Source: Balneola sp. MJW-20
Lineage (GTDB): Bacteria > Bacteroidota > Rhodothermia > Balneolales > Balneolaceae
NCBI RefSeq assembly: GCF_040811775.1
Contig: NZ_JBFNXW010000001.1
Span: 930,001 to 994,000 of the forward strand
Direction: 5' to 3'
Length of the DNA: 64,000 nt
Below, piece after piece: positions 8,285-16,654 of the stretch. The position numbers were made by a program, and so were the translations under genes. Position 1 is the first letter of the stretch, and the number at the start of each line of letters is the position of its first letter. Below the pieces are notes generated by a model. It was not told where the DNA came from and did not search any database. It saw only the letters and a program-made list of their open reading frames with translations.

Positions 8285-11200
8285 ATGGCTGGAATTAGAA
8301 TACTTATTCTCGATGACCGACCGGAAGACATTGAACTTCTTTCTTATGAGTTGAAGAAAGCTTCATTTGATTACGAGATCAGGGATTGTCATGATCGTGA
8401 TTCCTATCTGGAAGAGCTGCAGTCATTTGAGCCGAATATTATTTTGTCAGACTATAACCTGGGATCGTTCTCCGGCCTTGAAGCACTGGAAATTGCCAGA
8501 GAGTTCAGTCCGGAAATTCCATTTATCATTGTATCAGGTTTCATTGGTGAGCAGGAAGCGGTTAACCTTATTGTAGATCATGGAGTAAATGACTACATAA
8601 TCAAAGATAACCTGAAAAAACTCAATACTTCGGTATCCCGGGAAATTGAGAGATACAGATTACAGTCGGAGCTTAAAGAGAAATCTGCTGAACTTCGGAA
8701 GCTCTCTATGGTTGCCAGCCATACCCATAACGGTGTAATGATCATAAAGGAGGATCGTAAACTGGAATGGGTTAACAAGGCATACCTCTCTCTCACTGGA
8801 TTTAAATCAACGGAATGTATTGGATATCATTTAAATGATATACTTCGGGAATCTGGTACATCAAATTCTCTTATCAAAGAAATCGATCAGCTTCTTGATT
8901 CTGAGAACCCTTTTTCCAGAGAAATTCAGAATAAAAATAAAAAAGGGGAAAATTACTGGGTAAAGCTCACCATCACTCCCATTATTGATAAAACAGAATC
9001 CCAGTTAAAATTTGTTTGCATACTTGAAGAGATCACAGCCAGAAAAAAAGCTGAATTTACACTTCAGGAAAACCTCGAGAGGCTCAAGGATTCTCAACGG
9101 ATGGGAAAACTGGGGCATTGGGAATATGACCTGAAAAATAAAAAACTTTCTTACTCCGATTCGTTGATCAAAGTCTACAATATCGAGAAAGACCAGGAAC
9201 TCACCGACCTTTCAGATCTATGGAACCTCTATGCTCCTGAAAGCAGAGAAAAACTACGTAATAATATTCTGAATGCGATCAATAACAGGGAATCATTTGA
9301 AATAGATCTTCAACTACTGGACAACGGCAGCTCTCAGAAGTATGTAAGAGCCCTTGGGATTCCTGTAACAGACCATAATGGTGATCTGATAGCGCTGAAA
9401 GGAATTACTCAGGACATTACAGACAGAGTAATGAACGAATATCAGATACAAGAAAGCAGAGAACTACTAAAAAATATAACCGACAATGTAACCGGTGCGG
9501 TTACCAGATATATTTTTCGTTCTGAAGGACAGGATGAAATCGTATTTGCCAATAAAGGGGTAAAGGATATCTACGCAGTAAGTCCGGAGGATGTGATACA
9601 AAATCCGGATCTCATATGGAGTCAGATCCATCCGGAAGATGCAGAAAGAGTAGCAAATGCATCATTATATTCACGCAAAAACAGGGTTGAATTCTCCGAA
9701 GTTTTCCGGGTCATCAACCCGGACGGCACCGTAAAATGGATTCGGGTGGTAAGCAGGCCGGTTGAATCAACAGAATCAGAAGCCTGGGATACGCTGGCAT
9801 TTGACATTTCTGAGTTAAAGGAGATGGAATCAAAGTTAAAGCGAACTAATGTCAAGCTATCACAGTCACAGAAGATAGCTAAACTCGGTTATTATGAATA
9901 CTATCCCGAGCTGGATAAAATGATATGGTCTGAGGAACTTCGAAATATTTTTAATGTGGGGCCTGATGAGGAGGTCCCCTCACCTTCCGAGCAGTCTAAG
10001 TTTTTCTCTGAGGAAGAACTTGAGATACATGAAGAGCTCATGAAACAATGTTTATCTGAAAAGCGGTCTCATGAGCACATATCCACCCTCCACTTTGAAG
10101 ATGGAACCCGAAAATATATCAAGATCTTCAACCGGTACATCGAGAATGAGGATGGTGTTCCGGGAATGGCAGGTTCGGTCATGGATATCACCAATGATCG
10201 TATCAAAGAAAAACTTCTCATTGAGAGTGAACAAAGACTTGATGCTGCGATCAATGGTGCAGATCTGGGAATCTGGGATCTAAATCTTAAAACCGGTGAA
10301 AACTTCACCAATTCTAACTGGTGGAAAATGCTTGGTTATGATTCAGACGAAATAGAATTCAACTATGAATTCTTCCAAAGTATTCTTCATCCTGATGACA
10401 AAGAGCTGCCCGAAAAAGAGATCAAAAGAATTGAGAATGGTGGTGAGAACAGGATAGATATCGTTATCCGGCTTAAGGATAAGACCGGTAAGTGGAAACG
10501 GATACTGGATCGCGGAAAAGTGGTTGAATTCGACAGCGAGGGTAACGTAGTGCGTTTAATTGGAACCCATATGGATATTACCGAACGATTTATCCTCGAG
10601 GAAGAACTTTCAAAAACCAAAACATTATATGAACTGGCAGTTGACGGATCAGAGATAGGAATCTGGGAAATGGATATTGAAACCGGATCCACATTCTTTA
10701 ACGAAAAATGGTATTCTATGCTCGGTTATACTAAGAGTGAGATCGAGTTTTCCTTAGATTATTTCTACACCATACTTCACCCGGATGATCATGACCGAGT
10801 GGCCGGAGAGTACCGTAAGATAAAGGAACAGAAGCAACAATCATTCGAACTCATCATAAGACTCAGGCATAAGAACGGTGACTATGTATGGATCCTGGAC
10901 CGAGCTATCGTCGTTGATTCCAATAATGACGGTACACCAAAAACACTGGCAGGATCCCACCTGGATATTACTGAACGTATCAAGGCCGAGCGTTCCTATA
11001 TGGAATCCAATATTAAGCTTCGGGCTCTGATCAATTCATCTCAGGTAGGCATCTATCTGATCGATGCGAAGGGTAAGATCATTGATTTCTGGAATCCGGC
11101 CGCAGAACAGATCTTTGGATACACTTCTGAAGAAGTAATGGGCAAATTCCTCCCCTTTGTTGGTGACCATCAGGAAGATGAATTCCGGGACATCATCAAC

Positions 11201-12019
11201 AGGATCAAAAATGGTGATACCATCTCAAATATGCGTCTTAAACGTTTCCATAAAAATGGAAATGAAAAAATAGTTGAGATTAATACCGGTCCGATCTTTA
11301 ATGAAAATAATGAGATTGACAGTATACTGGTTATTGTAAATGACATTACGGAGCTGGTAGAAAAAGAGAACCGCATACAGGAATCTCTAAAAGAGAAAGA
11401 AACACTTCTGGGTGAGATTCATCACCGGGTAAAAAATAATCTGGCCATTGTTTCGGGAATTCTCGAAATACAGCAATTTACTTCAGAAGAATCCGCTACT
11501 CTTGTGGACGCTGTGAACCGTATCCGTTCGATCGCAATGGTACATGAGCAACTTTATAATTCCGATAATTTCAACCGGATCGATATAAATGAATATTATC
11601 AGAACCTTGTAAATTCTGTTCTGAAATCCTCGGGAATCAGCAAAGAAAGCGTGGAAACTATCATTGATATATCTGCTAAATATATCAGCATCAACCAGGC
11701 TGTACCTTTAGGTTTAATCATCAACGAGTTACTTACGAATTCCATTAAACACGCCTTTTCAGATTCAAATAACATCATTGAATTGAAGTTAATACCAAAT
11801 GAGCGCGGTTATGAATTTGTATACAGTGACAATGGCCCTGGTTTTGATATGGAGGAAGTCAAATCTTTAGGGAGTATGGGGTGGGAATTACTTCTGAGCT
11901 TACTGGATCAGATCCACGCTGATTATGAATTAGATACCGAGGGGAGGTTCCTGCTTAATTTTACCTTCCGGGAATCTGAAAGAGGCTCCCACTCGAATTT
12001 ATCGGATAGCAAATATTAA
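8285..12019 (+). CDS. Hybrid histidine kinase: REC, seven PAS domains, HisKA_2, HATPase
   Basis: Residues 1-120 are a receiver domain (D10, D11, phospho-acceptor D56 in LSDYNL, K107). About seven PAS domains follow (~135-255, 265-385, 390-510, 520-640, 645-770, 775-900, 905-1030), most ending in the D-I-T-E/D-R PAC motif. Domains 5 and 6 are near duplicates (GIW...GENF/GSTF...W-x-M-L-G-Y). The kinase end is of HisKA_2 type with GEIHHRVKNNL (H1046/H1047) and an HATPase with NELLTNSIKHAF and DNGPGFD. No membrane segment, so it is a cytosolic sensor. The gene begins a tight three-gene sensory cluster (12 bases to the next gene). The signal is unknown. Confidence 0.9.
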   Translation: MAGIRILILDDRPEDIELLSYELKKASFDYEIRDCHDRDSYLEELQSFEPNIILSDYNLGSFSGLEALEIAREFSPEIPFIIVSGFIGEQEAVNLIVDHGVNDYIIKDNLKKLNTSVSREIERYRLQSELKEKSAELRKLSMVASHTHNGVMIIKEDRKLEWVNKAYLSLTGFKSTECIGYHLNDILRESGTSNSLIKEIDQLLDSENPFSREIQNKNKKGENYWVKLTITPIIDKTESQLKFVCILEEITARKKAEFTLQENLERLKDSQRMGKLGHWEYDLKNKKLSYSDSLIKVYNIEKDQELTDLSDLWNLYAPESREKLRNNILNAINNRESFEIDLQLLDNGSSQKYVRALGIPVTDHNGDLIALKGITQDITDRVMNEYQIQESRELLKNITDNVTGAVTRYIFRSEGQDEIVFANKGVKDIYAVSPEDVIQNPDLIWSQIHPEDAERVANASLYSRKNRVEFSEVFRVINPDGTVKWIRVVSRPVESTESEAWDTLAFDISELKEMESKLKRTNVKLSQSQKIAKLGYYEYYPELDKMIWSEELRNIFNVGPDEEVPSPSEQSKFFSEEELEIHEELMKQCLSEKRSHEHISTLHFEDGTRKYIKIFNRYIENEDGVPGMAGSVMDITNDRIKEKLLIESEQRLDAAINGADLGIWDLNLKTGENFTNSNWWKMLGYDSDEIEFNYEFFQSILHPDDKELPEKEIKRIENGGENRIDIVIRLKDKTGKWKRILDRGKVVEFDSEGNVVRLIGTHMDITERFILEEELSKTKTLYELAVDGSEIGIWEMDIETGSTFFNEKWYSMLGYTKSEIEFSLDYFYTILHPDDHDRVAGEYRKIKEQKQQSFELIIRLRHKNGDYVWILDRAIVVDSNNDGTPKTLAGSHLDITERIKAERSYMESNIKLRALINSSQVGIYLIDAKGKIIDFWNPAAEQIFGYTSEEVMGKFLPFVGDHQEDEFRDIINRIKNGDTISNMRLKRFHKNGNEKIVEINTGPIFNENNEIDSILVIVNDITELVEKENRIQESLKEKETLLGEIHHRVKNNLAIVSGILEIQQFTSEESATLVDAVNRIRSIAMVHEQLYNSDNFNRIDINEYYQNLVNSVLKSSGISKESVETIIDISAKYISINQAVPLGLIINELLTNSIKHAFSDSNNIIELKLIPNERGYEFVYSDNGPGFDMEEVKSLGSMGWELLLSLLDQIHADYELDTEGRFLLNFTFRESERGSHSNLSDSKY

Positions 12020-12031
12020 ACTGATAAGAAA

Positions 12032-14362
12032 ATGGGTGAAAGTGCAAAGTTATTCATCAATGATCTTGATAAAGAGTCGCTGCAAAAGTTATTTAAGACC
12101 TCTTTAGAATCACTCAATGCAGGTGTTTGGGCAATATATCCTGAAACCGGCGAAGAACTTTGGGCTGAAAATTTCAGTAAACTTCTGGGTTATGATAAGG
12201 ATCAGATTCCCCTGTCAATGGAATATTTTATGGATGATCTGGTACATCCGGATGACAAAGAGAGTTTTTTGCTTAATTACGAGGAACAGATATTGAAGGG
12301 TGAAAATTTTTCCTTCGATGTTCGCCTCAAAACTAAAAGTGGCAATTATCGCTGGTTCAGGTCCACCGGTGAGTATACCGAAGATATCCCTTCCGGATCT
12401 AAAAAAATTGTGGGTCTGATCATTGATGTACATGAGTCCAAGACCCGGAAATTAAATCTGCAAAAAGAGGTCCGGTCCAGTAAAGAGATCCGTGAGATAC
12501 TTGAACAGACTCAGAGTTATGCTCATATAGGTACCTGGCAGGTAAATTTAGAAAACAATAAAATATTCTGGTCTGATCTTGTATATGAGATCCATGAACT
12601 TCCCATTGGTTCAGAAATCAATATAGAAACTGCTATCAACTTTTATCGGGAAGATTATCGCCCTGTTATACAGAAAGCTGTAAACAATTGTATCGAAAAT
12701 GAGGAAAGCTATGACCTGGAGTGTGTGCTGATATCACACAAAGGAAACGAGATATGGGTCAGAACCATGGGCTATCCATACTATGAAAATGGAAACCTCG
12801 TTGGCCTAAGAGGCCTGTTCATGGATGTAAACAAAGAAAAGAAATTCAAGCTGGAGAAGGATCAACTTTCCCTCAAGTTTGAGAGTATTTTTAACAGCAC
12901 TTATAATTTCATAGGACTTATTGAACCGGATGGCACCCTCATCGATGCCAATCGCTCAGCGCTGGATTTTGGTGGTTTTACGATCGATGACGTACGCGGG
13001 AAGAAATTCTTTGATGCCCCATGGTGGTCACTAAGTGAGGAGATCAGAAACCAGCTTATAGAAGCTATCGCCAAAGCTTCCGATGGAGAATTTGTCCGTT
13101 ATGACGTTGACGTGGTTGGTAAAGACCATCAAGTTATAACCATTGATTTCTCATTATCACCGATCTTTAATGATCAGGGGAAAGTGATCTATATCGTTCC
13201 TGAGGGACGTAATATCACAAAAAGGAAAACCCTTGAAAGAGATCTTGAATTAAGGGAGAAACAACTTAGAAGGTTCGTGGAAGTAGCTCCGGTTGCGGTT
13301 GCAATGTTAGATAAGGAGTTGAGATATATAACCGTAAGTAATACCTGGTATCAGGATTACGAGATCGAAGAGAAAGATGTCACCGGTAAAAGTCATTATG
13401 ATGTTTTTCCTGAAATTTCCAGACGGGAAGACTGGGTGAAATTGCATCAAAGAGCTCTGAAAGGTGAGTCACATTCACGGGATAAAGATCTTTTTATTCG
13501 TAAAGATGGTTCTGAACAATGGATAAACTGGAAAATAATACCCTGGTATGAAAAAGCCGATGAAGTTGGCGGGATCATGATGTTTACCATAGATGTTACT
13601 GAACAAGCAGAATATCAGGCTAAACTGGAAAACCTGAATGAAGTACTTGAAGAACGTGTAAAAATGCGTACTCTTGAACTTGACCAGGCTGTAAAAGAAC
13701 TTGAATCTTTTTCCTATTCGGTTTCACATGACCTCAGAGCCCCTCTTCGATCCGTAAACAGCTTTGCAGACATACTGGTAGAAGAATACGGACCTGAACT
13801 CGAAGAAGACGCCCTCAGATATCTTAAAATTATTAAAGATAACGGGCTCAGAATGGGACAGCTGATCGATGATATCCTGGCATTTTCGAGATTAGGCCGA
13901 AAAGAATTATCAAAATCCATTGTGGATATGAATGATTTATTTCAATCTGTAGTCGCTGAAGTTGAGGGAATAAATCCGAATTACAATTCAACAATAACTG
14001 TTGATGAGATGCCGGGTGCTAAAGGAGACCCCTCTTTATTGAAACAAGTTCTTTTTAACCTTGTTGCCAATGCCTTCAAATACTCTTCAAAAAAAGATCA
14101 TATTTTTATCAAAATAAGCTCTGAAACGAACGAAAACATGCAGGTTTATAGTATTACCGATAACGGGGTCGGGTTTGATATGAAATATCATGATAAGATG
14201 TTTGGGGTGTTTCAGAGATTGCACCCCGATTCAGAGTTTTCAGGAACGGGAGTCGGGCTGGCGATTGTTCGGAGGATCATTAGTAAACACGGCGGAAAAG
14301 TGTGGGCAAAAAGTAAACCCGGTAAGGGAAGCACATTTTACTTTTCCCTACCAATAACTTAG
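12032..14362 (+). CDS. PAS-domain sensor histidine kinase (HisKA type)
   Basis: 776 residues without membrane segments. Four PAS-like domains (~15-135, 160-275, 285-400, 410-535) precede a short coiled coil (LENLNEVLEERVKMRTLELDQ), a HisKA domain with SYSVSHDLRAPLR (H566) and an HATPase with N-box NLVANAFKYSS, G1 DNGVGFD and G2 GTGVGLAI. The HisKA part is of the phytochrome-like/bacteriophytochrome-associated class that usually pairs with small Rcp1-type receivers, and exactly such a receiver follows 12 bases downstream. Probably co-transcribed with both neighbours. Ligands of the PAS domains are unknown. Confidence 0.9.
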   Translation: MGESAKLFINDLDKESLQKLFKTSLESLNAGVWAIYPETGEELWAENFSKLLGYDKDQIPLSMEYFMDDLVHPDDKESFLLNYEEQILKGENFSFDVRLKTKSGNYRWFRSTGEYTEDIPSGSKKIVGLIIDVHESKTRKLNLQKEVRSSKEIREILEQTQSYAHIGTWQVNLENNKIFWSDLVYEIHELPIGSEINIETAINFYREDYRPVIQKAVNNCIENEESYDLECVLISHKGNEIWVRTMGYPYYENGNLVGLRGLFMDVNKEKKFKLEKDQLSLKFESIFNSTYNFIGLIEPDGTLIDANRSALDFGGFTIDDVRGKKFFDAPWWSLSEEIRNQLIEAIAKASDGEFVRYDVDVVGKDHQVITIDFSLSPIFNDQGKVIYIVPEGRNITKRKTLERDLELREKQLRRFVEVAPVAVAMLDKELRYITVSNTWYQDYEIEEKDVTGKSHYDVFPEISRREDWVKLHQRALKGESHSRDKDLFIRKDGSEQWINWKIIPWYEKADEVGGIMMFTIDVTEQAEYQAKLENLNEVLEERVKMRTLELDQAVKELESFSYSVSHDLRAPLRSVNSFADILVEEYGPELEEDALRYLKIIKDNGLRMGQLIDDILAFSRLGRKELSKSIVDMNDLFQSVVAEVEGINPNYNSTITVDEMPGAKGDPSLLKQVLFNLVANAFKYSSKKDHIFIKISSETNENMQVYSITDNGVGFDMKYHDKMFGVFQRLHPDSEFSGTGVGLAIVRRIISKHGGKVWAKSKPGKGSTFYFSLPIT

Positions 14363-14374
14363 ATTTATTGCGTT

Positions 14375-14815
14375 ATGGGAATAAACGATGTTGAAATACT
14401 TCTGGTAGAAGATAACGATGAGGATGCTGAACTGGCAATACGGGCATTAAAGAAAGGGAATGTATCCAATAGCATTTTACGCATCAAAGACGGAGAAGAG
14501 GCAATCCATTTCTTATTTGGAACAGGCAAATATGCCGGAAGGGATGTAAAGAACCATAAGCCAAAAGTAGTTCTCCTTGATTTGAAGATGCCCAAAGTGA
14601 ATGGGCTAGAAGTACTTAAAAAGGTGCGAAAAGATGAGATCCTACACGATCTTCCCATTGTTATGCTGACCTCTTCAAATGAAGAAAAAGATATTATTGA
14701 GAGTTATAACCTGGGAGTCAACAGCTATATCGTTAAACCGGTTGACTTTAAACGGTTTTCAAAAGCGGTTGTAGATATCGGGTTTTACTGGGTATTGCTG
14801 AACAAAATTCCATAA
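14375..14815 (+). CDS. Single-domain response regulator, Rcp1-like
   Basis: A 146-residue stand-alone receiver: E-D-N-D/E-D acidic cluster near the start, phospho-acceptor Asp in [13 protein letters not shown], the T/S of MLTSS and the Lys of YIVKPVDF. Insert [15 protein letters not shown] before the Asp strand is typical of the Rcp1 class that serves phytochrome-like kinases. No output domain, so it acts by protein contact or in a phosphorelay with the two upstream kinases. It closes the sensory operon. Confidence 0.9.
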   Translation: MGINDVEILLVEDNDEDAELAIRALKKGNVSNSILRIKDGEEAIHFLFGTGKYAGRDVKNHKPKVVLLDLKMPKVNGLEVLKKVRKDEILHDLPIVMLTSSNEEKDIIESYNLGVNSYIVKPVDFKRFSKAVVDIGFYWVLLNKIP

Positions 14816-14856
14816 GTAAATTTAAGCCTATACGCTTCTTGGCTTAATCTTGTTAA

Positions 14857-14890
14857 ATAAAAAAGGCCCATACTGTTAAGTACGGGCCTT
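14857..14890 (-). terminator. Intrinsic terminator after the cold-shock gene
   Basis: Stem 14863-14874 / 14879-14890 with GTTA loop and one mismatch. The run of A on the plus strand at 14857-14864 becomes a U-run on the minus strand, so it serves the cold-shock gene; it may also stop the sensory operon. Confidence 0.8.
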
Positions 14891-14909
14891 AATTTCTTAA
14901 AAGAGCTTA

Positions 14910-15119
14910 TCACTCAAGACGATATACGTCAACAGCACTAAGTCCTTTTGGTGTTTCTTCAATGGAGAATTCAACTTCTTCCCCATCTTCTAAACCTGCG
15001 TTATAACCCAGGTTTTCAATGTTATTACGGTGTACAAAGACATCTTTGTCACCGTTGTCTGGTGAGATAAAACCAAAACCTTTTTGTTCATCAAACCATT
15101 TTACTTTACCGTATTCCAT
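14910..15119 (-). CDS. Cold-shock protein (CspA family)
   Basis: 69 residues, a single OB-fold with RNP1 KGFGFI (13-18) and RNP2 VFVH (27-30), and the W-F-D start typical of bacterial Csp proteins. It binds single-stranded RNA/DNA and melts mRNA structure. The gene stands alone with its own terminator. About 380 untranslated bases lie upstream, long enough for a thermosensing 5' leader as known for cspA-type genes. Confidence 0.95.
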   Translation of the reverse strand: MEYGKVKWFDEQKGFGFISPDNGDKDVFVHRNNIENLGYNAGLEDGEEVEFSIEETPKGLSAVDVYRLE

Positions 15120-15502
15120 AATAATGTGTATAAATATTGCTCACAGGTACAGTTGAAAAATCACAGAGTGCGATTTTCTTTAAATCGGCTATGAGGTGAA
15201 AAATCTAATTAAACAAAACTAAGAAGGGAATTACTATTACTGTACTACTAATACCGATACCTGAACTTAAAATTGCATCCGTAAGGTCACCATAATATTG
15301 GCCAATCCCAAATTTCACGATATTTAGTTTTTTTAATACAGCCGAATGTCTTGTAAGGCATGTTACTACATTTTCTGTAAGAGCTTCACTACAGATCATA
15401 GTCTTTTTGAAATAAGGTATTAATCTGTATTTAAACATACCCTTAAGTAAAAGATTTACCGTATCAGAGGATGGAATATGGTTCAACTTAACAAGGGGGA
15501 AT
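15120..15502. other. Spacer: cold-shock leader and promoter region of the bactofilin-like gene
   Basis: No convincing gene. A 103-residue minus-strand open frame (15205-15516) has no recognisable pattern and overlaps the start of the next gene. The part next to the csp start is probably its 5' leader; the right end must hold the plus-strand promoter. Confidence 0.5.
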
Positions 15503-16630
15503 ATGAAACCACTCATTACACTAATCAGCTTTGTATTTTTGACCTCTGCAGTTTCAGCTCAAAATACACAATATCAGAGCGCTGAGAGTATCCGAATAAG
15601 TGAAAATGATACACTGACAGGAAATACCTGGCTGGCCGGCAGCCTCATCGAGGTTTCTGGTTTTATCGATAATGATCTGTTTGCAGCCGGTGAGCAGATC
15701 TTCCTCGAGGGCAACATTAAAGATGATGCTTTTCTTGCCGGCAGTAATATCTCATTCCGGGGTGAAGTTAATGACATGCTTGTGACAGCCGGGGAAACTG
15801 TTATAATCGACGGTTTGGTCAGGGGCGACCTGCTAAGCTTCGGCAGCAATATACACATCACTAACGAAGGCCATATAGAAGGAAACGCCATACTGATGGG
15901 ATCAAATGTCAGTTTTGAGGGGGGAATAATTGACGGATGGCTGCGAGTTGGTGGTAATAAGATCCGGCTGGACGGAAAAGTCGGTAAATATACGGAGATC
16001 TGGTCTAAGGATATCACCTTTGGTACTGCCTATGATGCTGCCTACAGCACTACTATAAACAGTGAGGTACCTGTCTACAAGGAAAATCTCGGGGTGATCC
16101 CGGATGATCTGGTCATAAGTATTGAAGAAAAAAATATCTGGCAGTTTTTGCTGGTAAGGCTATGGGTATTCGCTTCAATCTTGCTTACCGGAATCCTCTT
16201 ATTCTGGTTATTTCCAGATTCTGCCAAAGACCTGCATAAATTTGCCTGTGAAAGTTACTGGAAAAACACAGGAACCGGTCTTCTTTCGTTTATATTTATT
16301 CCCATACTAATCTTAGTGTTGCTGGGACTCATACTTACTATACCACTTGGTATCCTTTTAGGACTGACATATCTCATCATTCTGTTTCTGAGTTATATAC
16401 TGGTTGCAATGGTAATAGGAGTAAAAGTCATTGAGATCTTTAAAAAAGAAGGAAACAATTCGAATTTTTACTGGGGCTTATTTGCCGGAATGATACTGAT
16501 AAGCATTCTGATCAATCTTCCTTATATAGGGTGGCTCTTTAATATCCTTCTGATTTTCTATGGCCTTGGAAGCATTGTCCACTATATCATAAGAATCAGA
16601 AGATCCAGTGCTGAAAAAAAGGCTGTCTAG
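15503..16630 (+). CDS. Bactofilin-like beta-helix membrane protein
   Basis: Signal peptide (1-20, ending VSAQ). Residues ~25-180 are short repeated beta turns with G-x-I/V-x-G-D/N spacing (GNTWLAGSLIEVSGFIDNDL and so on), the pattern of polymer-forming bactofilin-like right-handed helices, here on the outside of the membrane rather than cytosolic. Residues ~210-360 hold four to five hydrophobic segments. This beta-helix plus membrane tail arrangement occurs in Bacteroidota and archaeal proteins of unknown role, perhaps an envelope scaffold. 24 bases separate it from the RND transporter, so the pair may act together. Confidence 0.75.
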   Translation: MKPLITLISFVFLTSAVSAQNTQYQSAESIRISENDTLTGNTWLAGSLIEVSGFIDNDLFAAGEQIFLEGNIKDDAFLAGSNISFRGEVNDMLVTAGETVIIDGLVRGDLLSFGSNIHITNEGHIEGNAILMGSNVSFEGGIIDGWLRVGGNKIRLDGKVGKYTEIWSKDITFGTAYDAAYSTTINSEVPVYKENLGVIPDDLVISIEEKNIWQFLLVRLWVFASILLTGILLFWLFPDSAKDLHKFACESYWKNTGTGLLSFIFIPILILVLLGLILTIPLGILLGLTYLIILFLSYILVAMVIGVKVIEIFKKEGNNSNFYWGLFAGMILISILINLPYIGWLFNILLIFYGLGSIVHYIIRIRRSSAEKKAV

Positions 16631-16654
16631 TATTATCCAACCAGATGGAGAAAG

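Noticed and set aside
15205..15516. 103-codon minus-strand frame
   Set aside because: No pattern, overlaps the start of the bactofilin-like gene, lies in the presumed csp leader.
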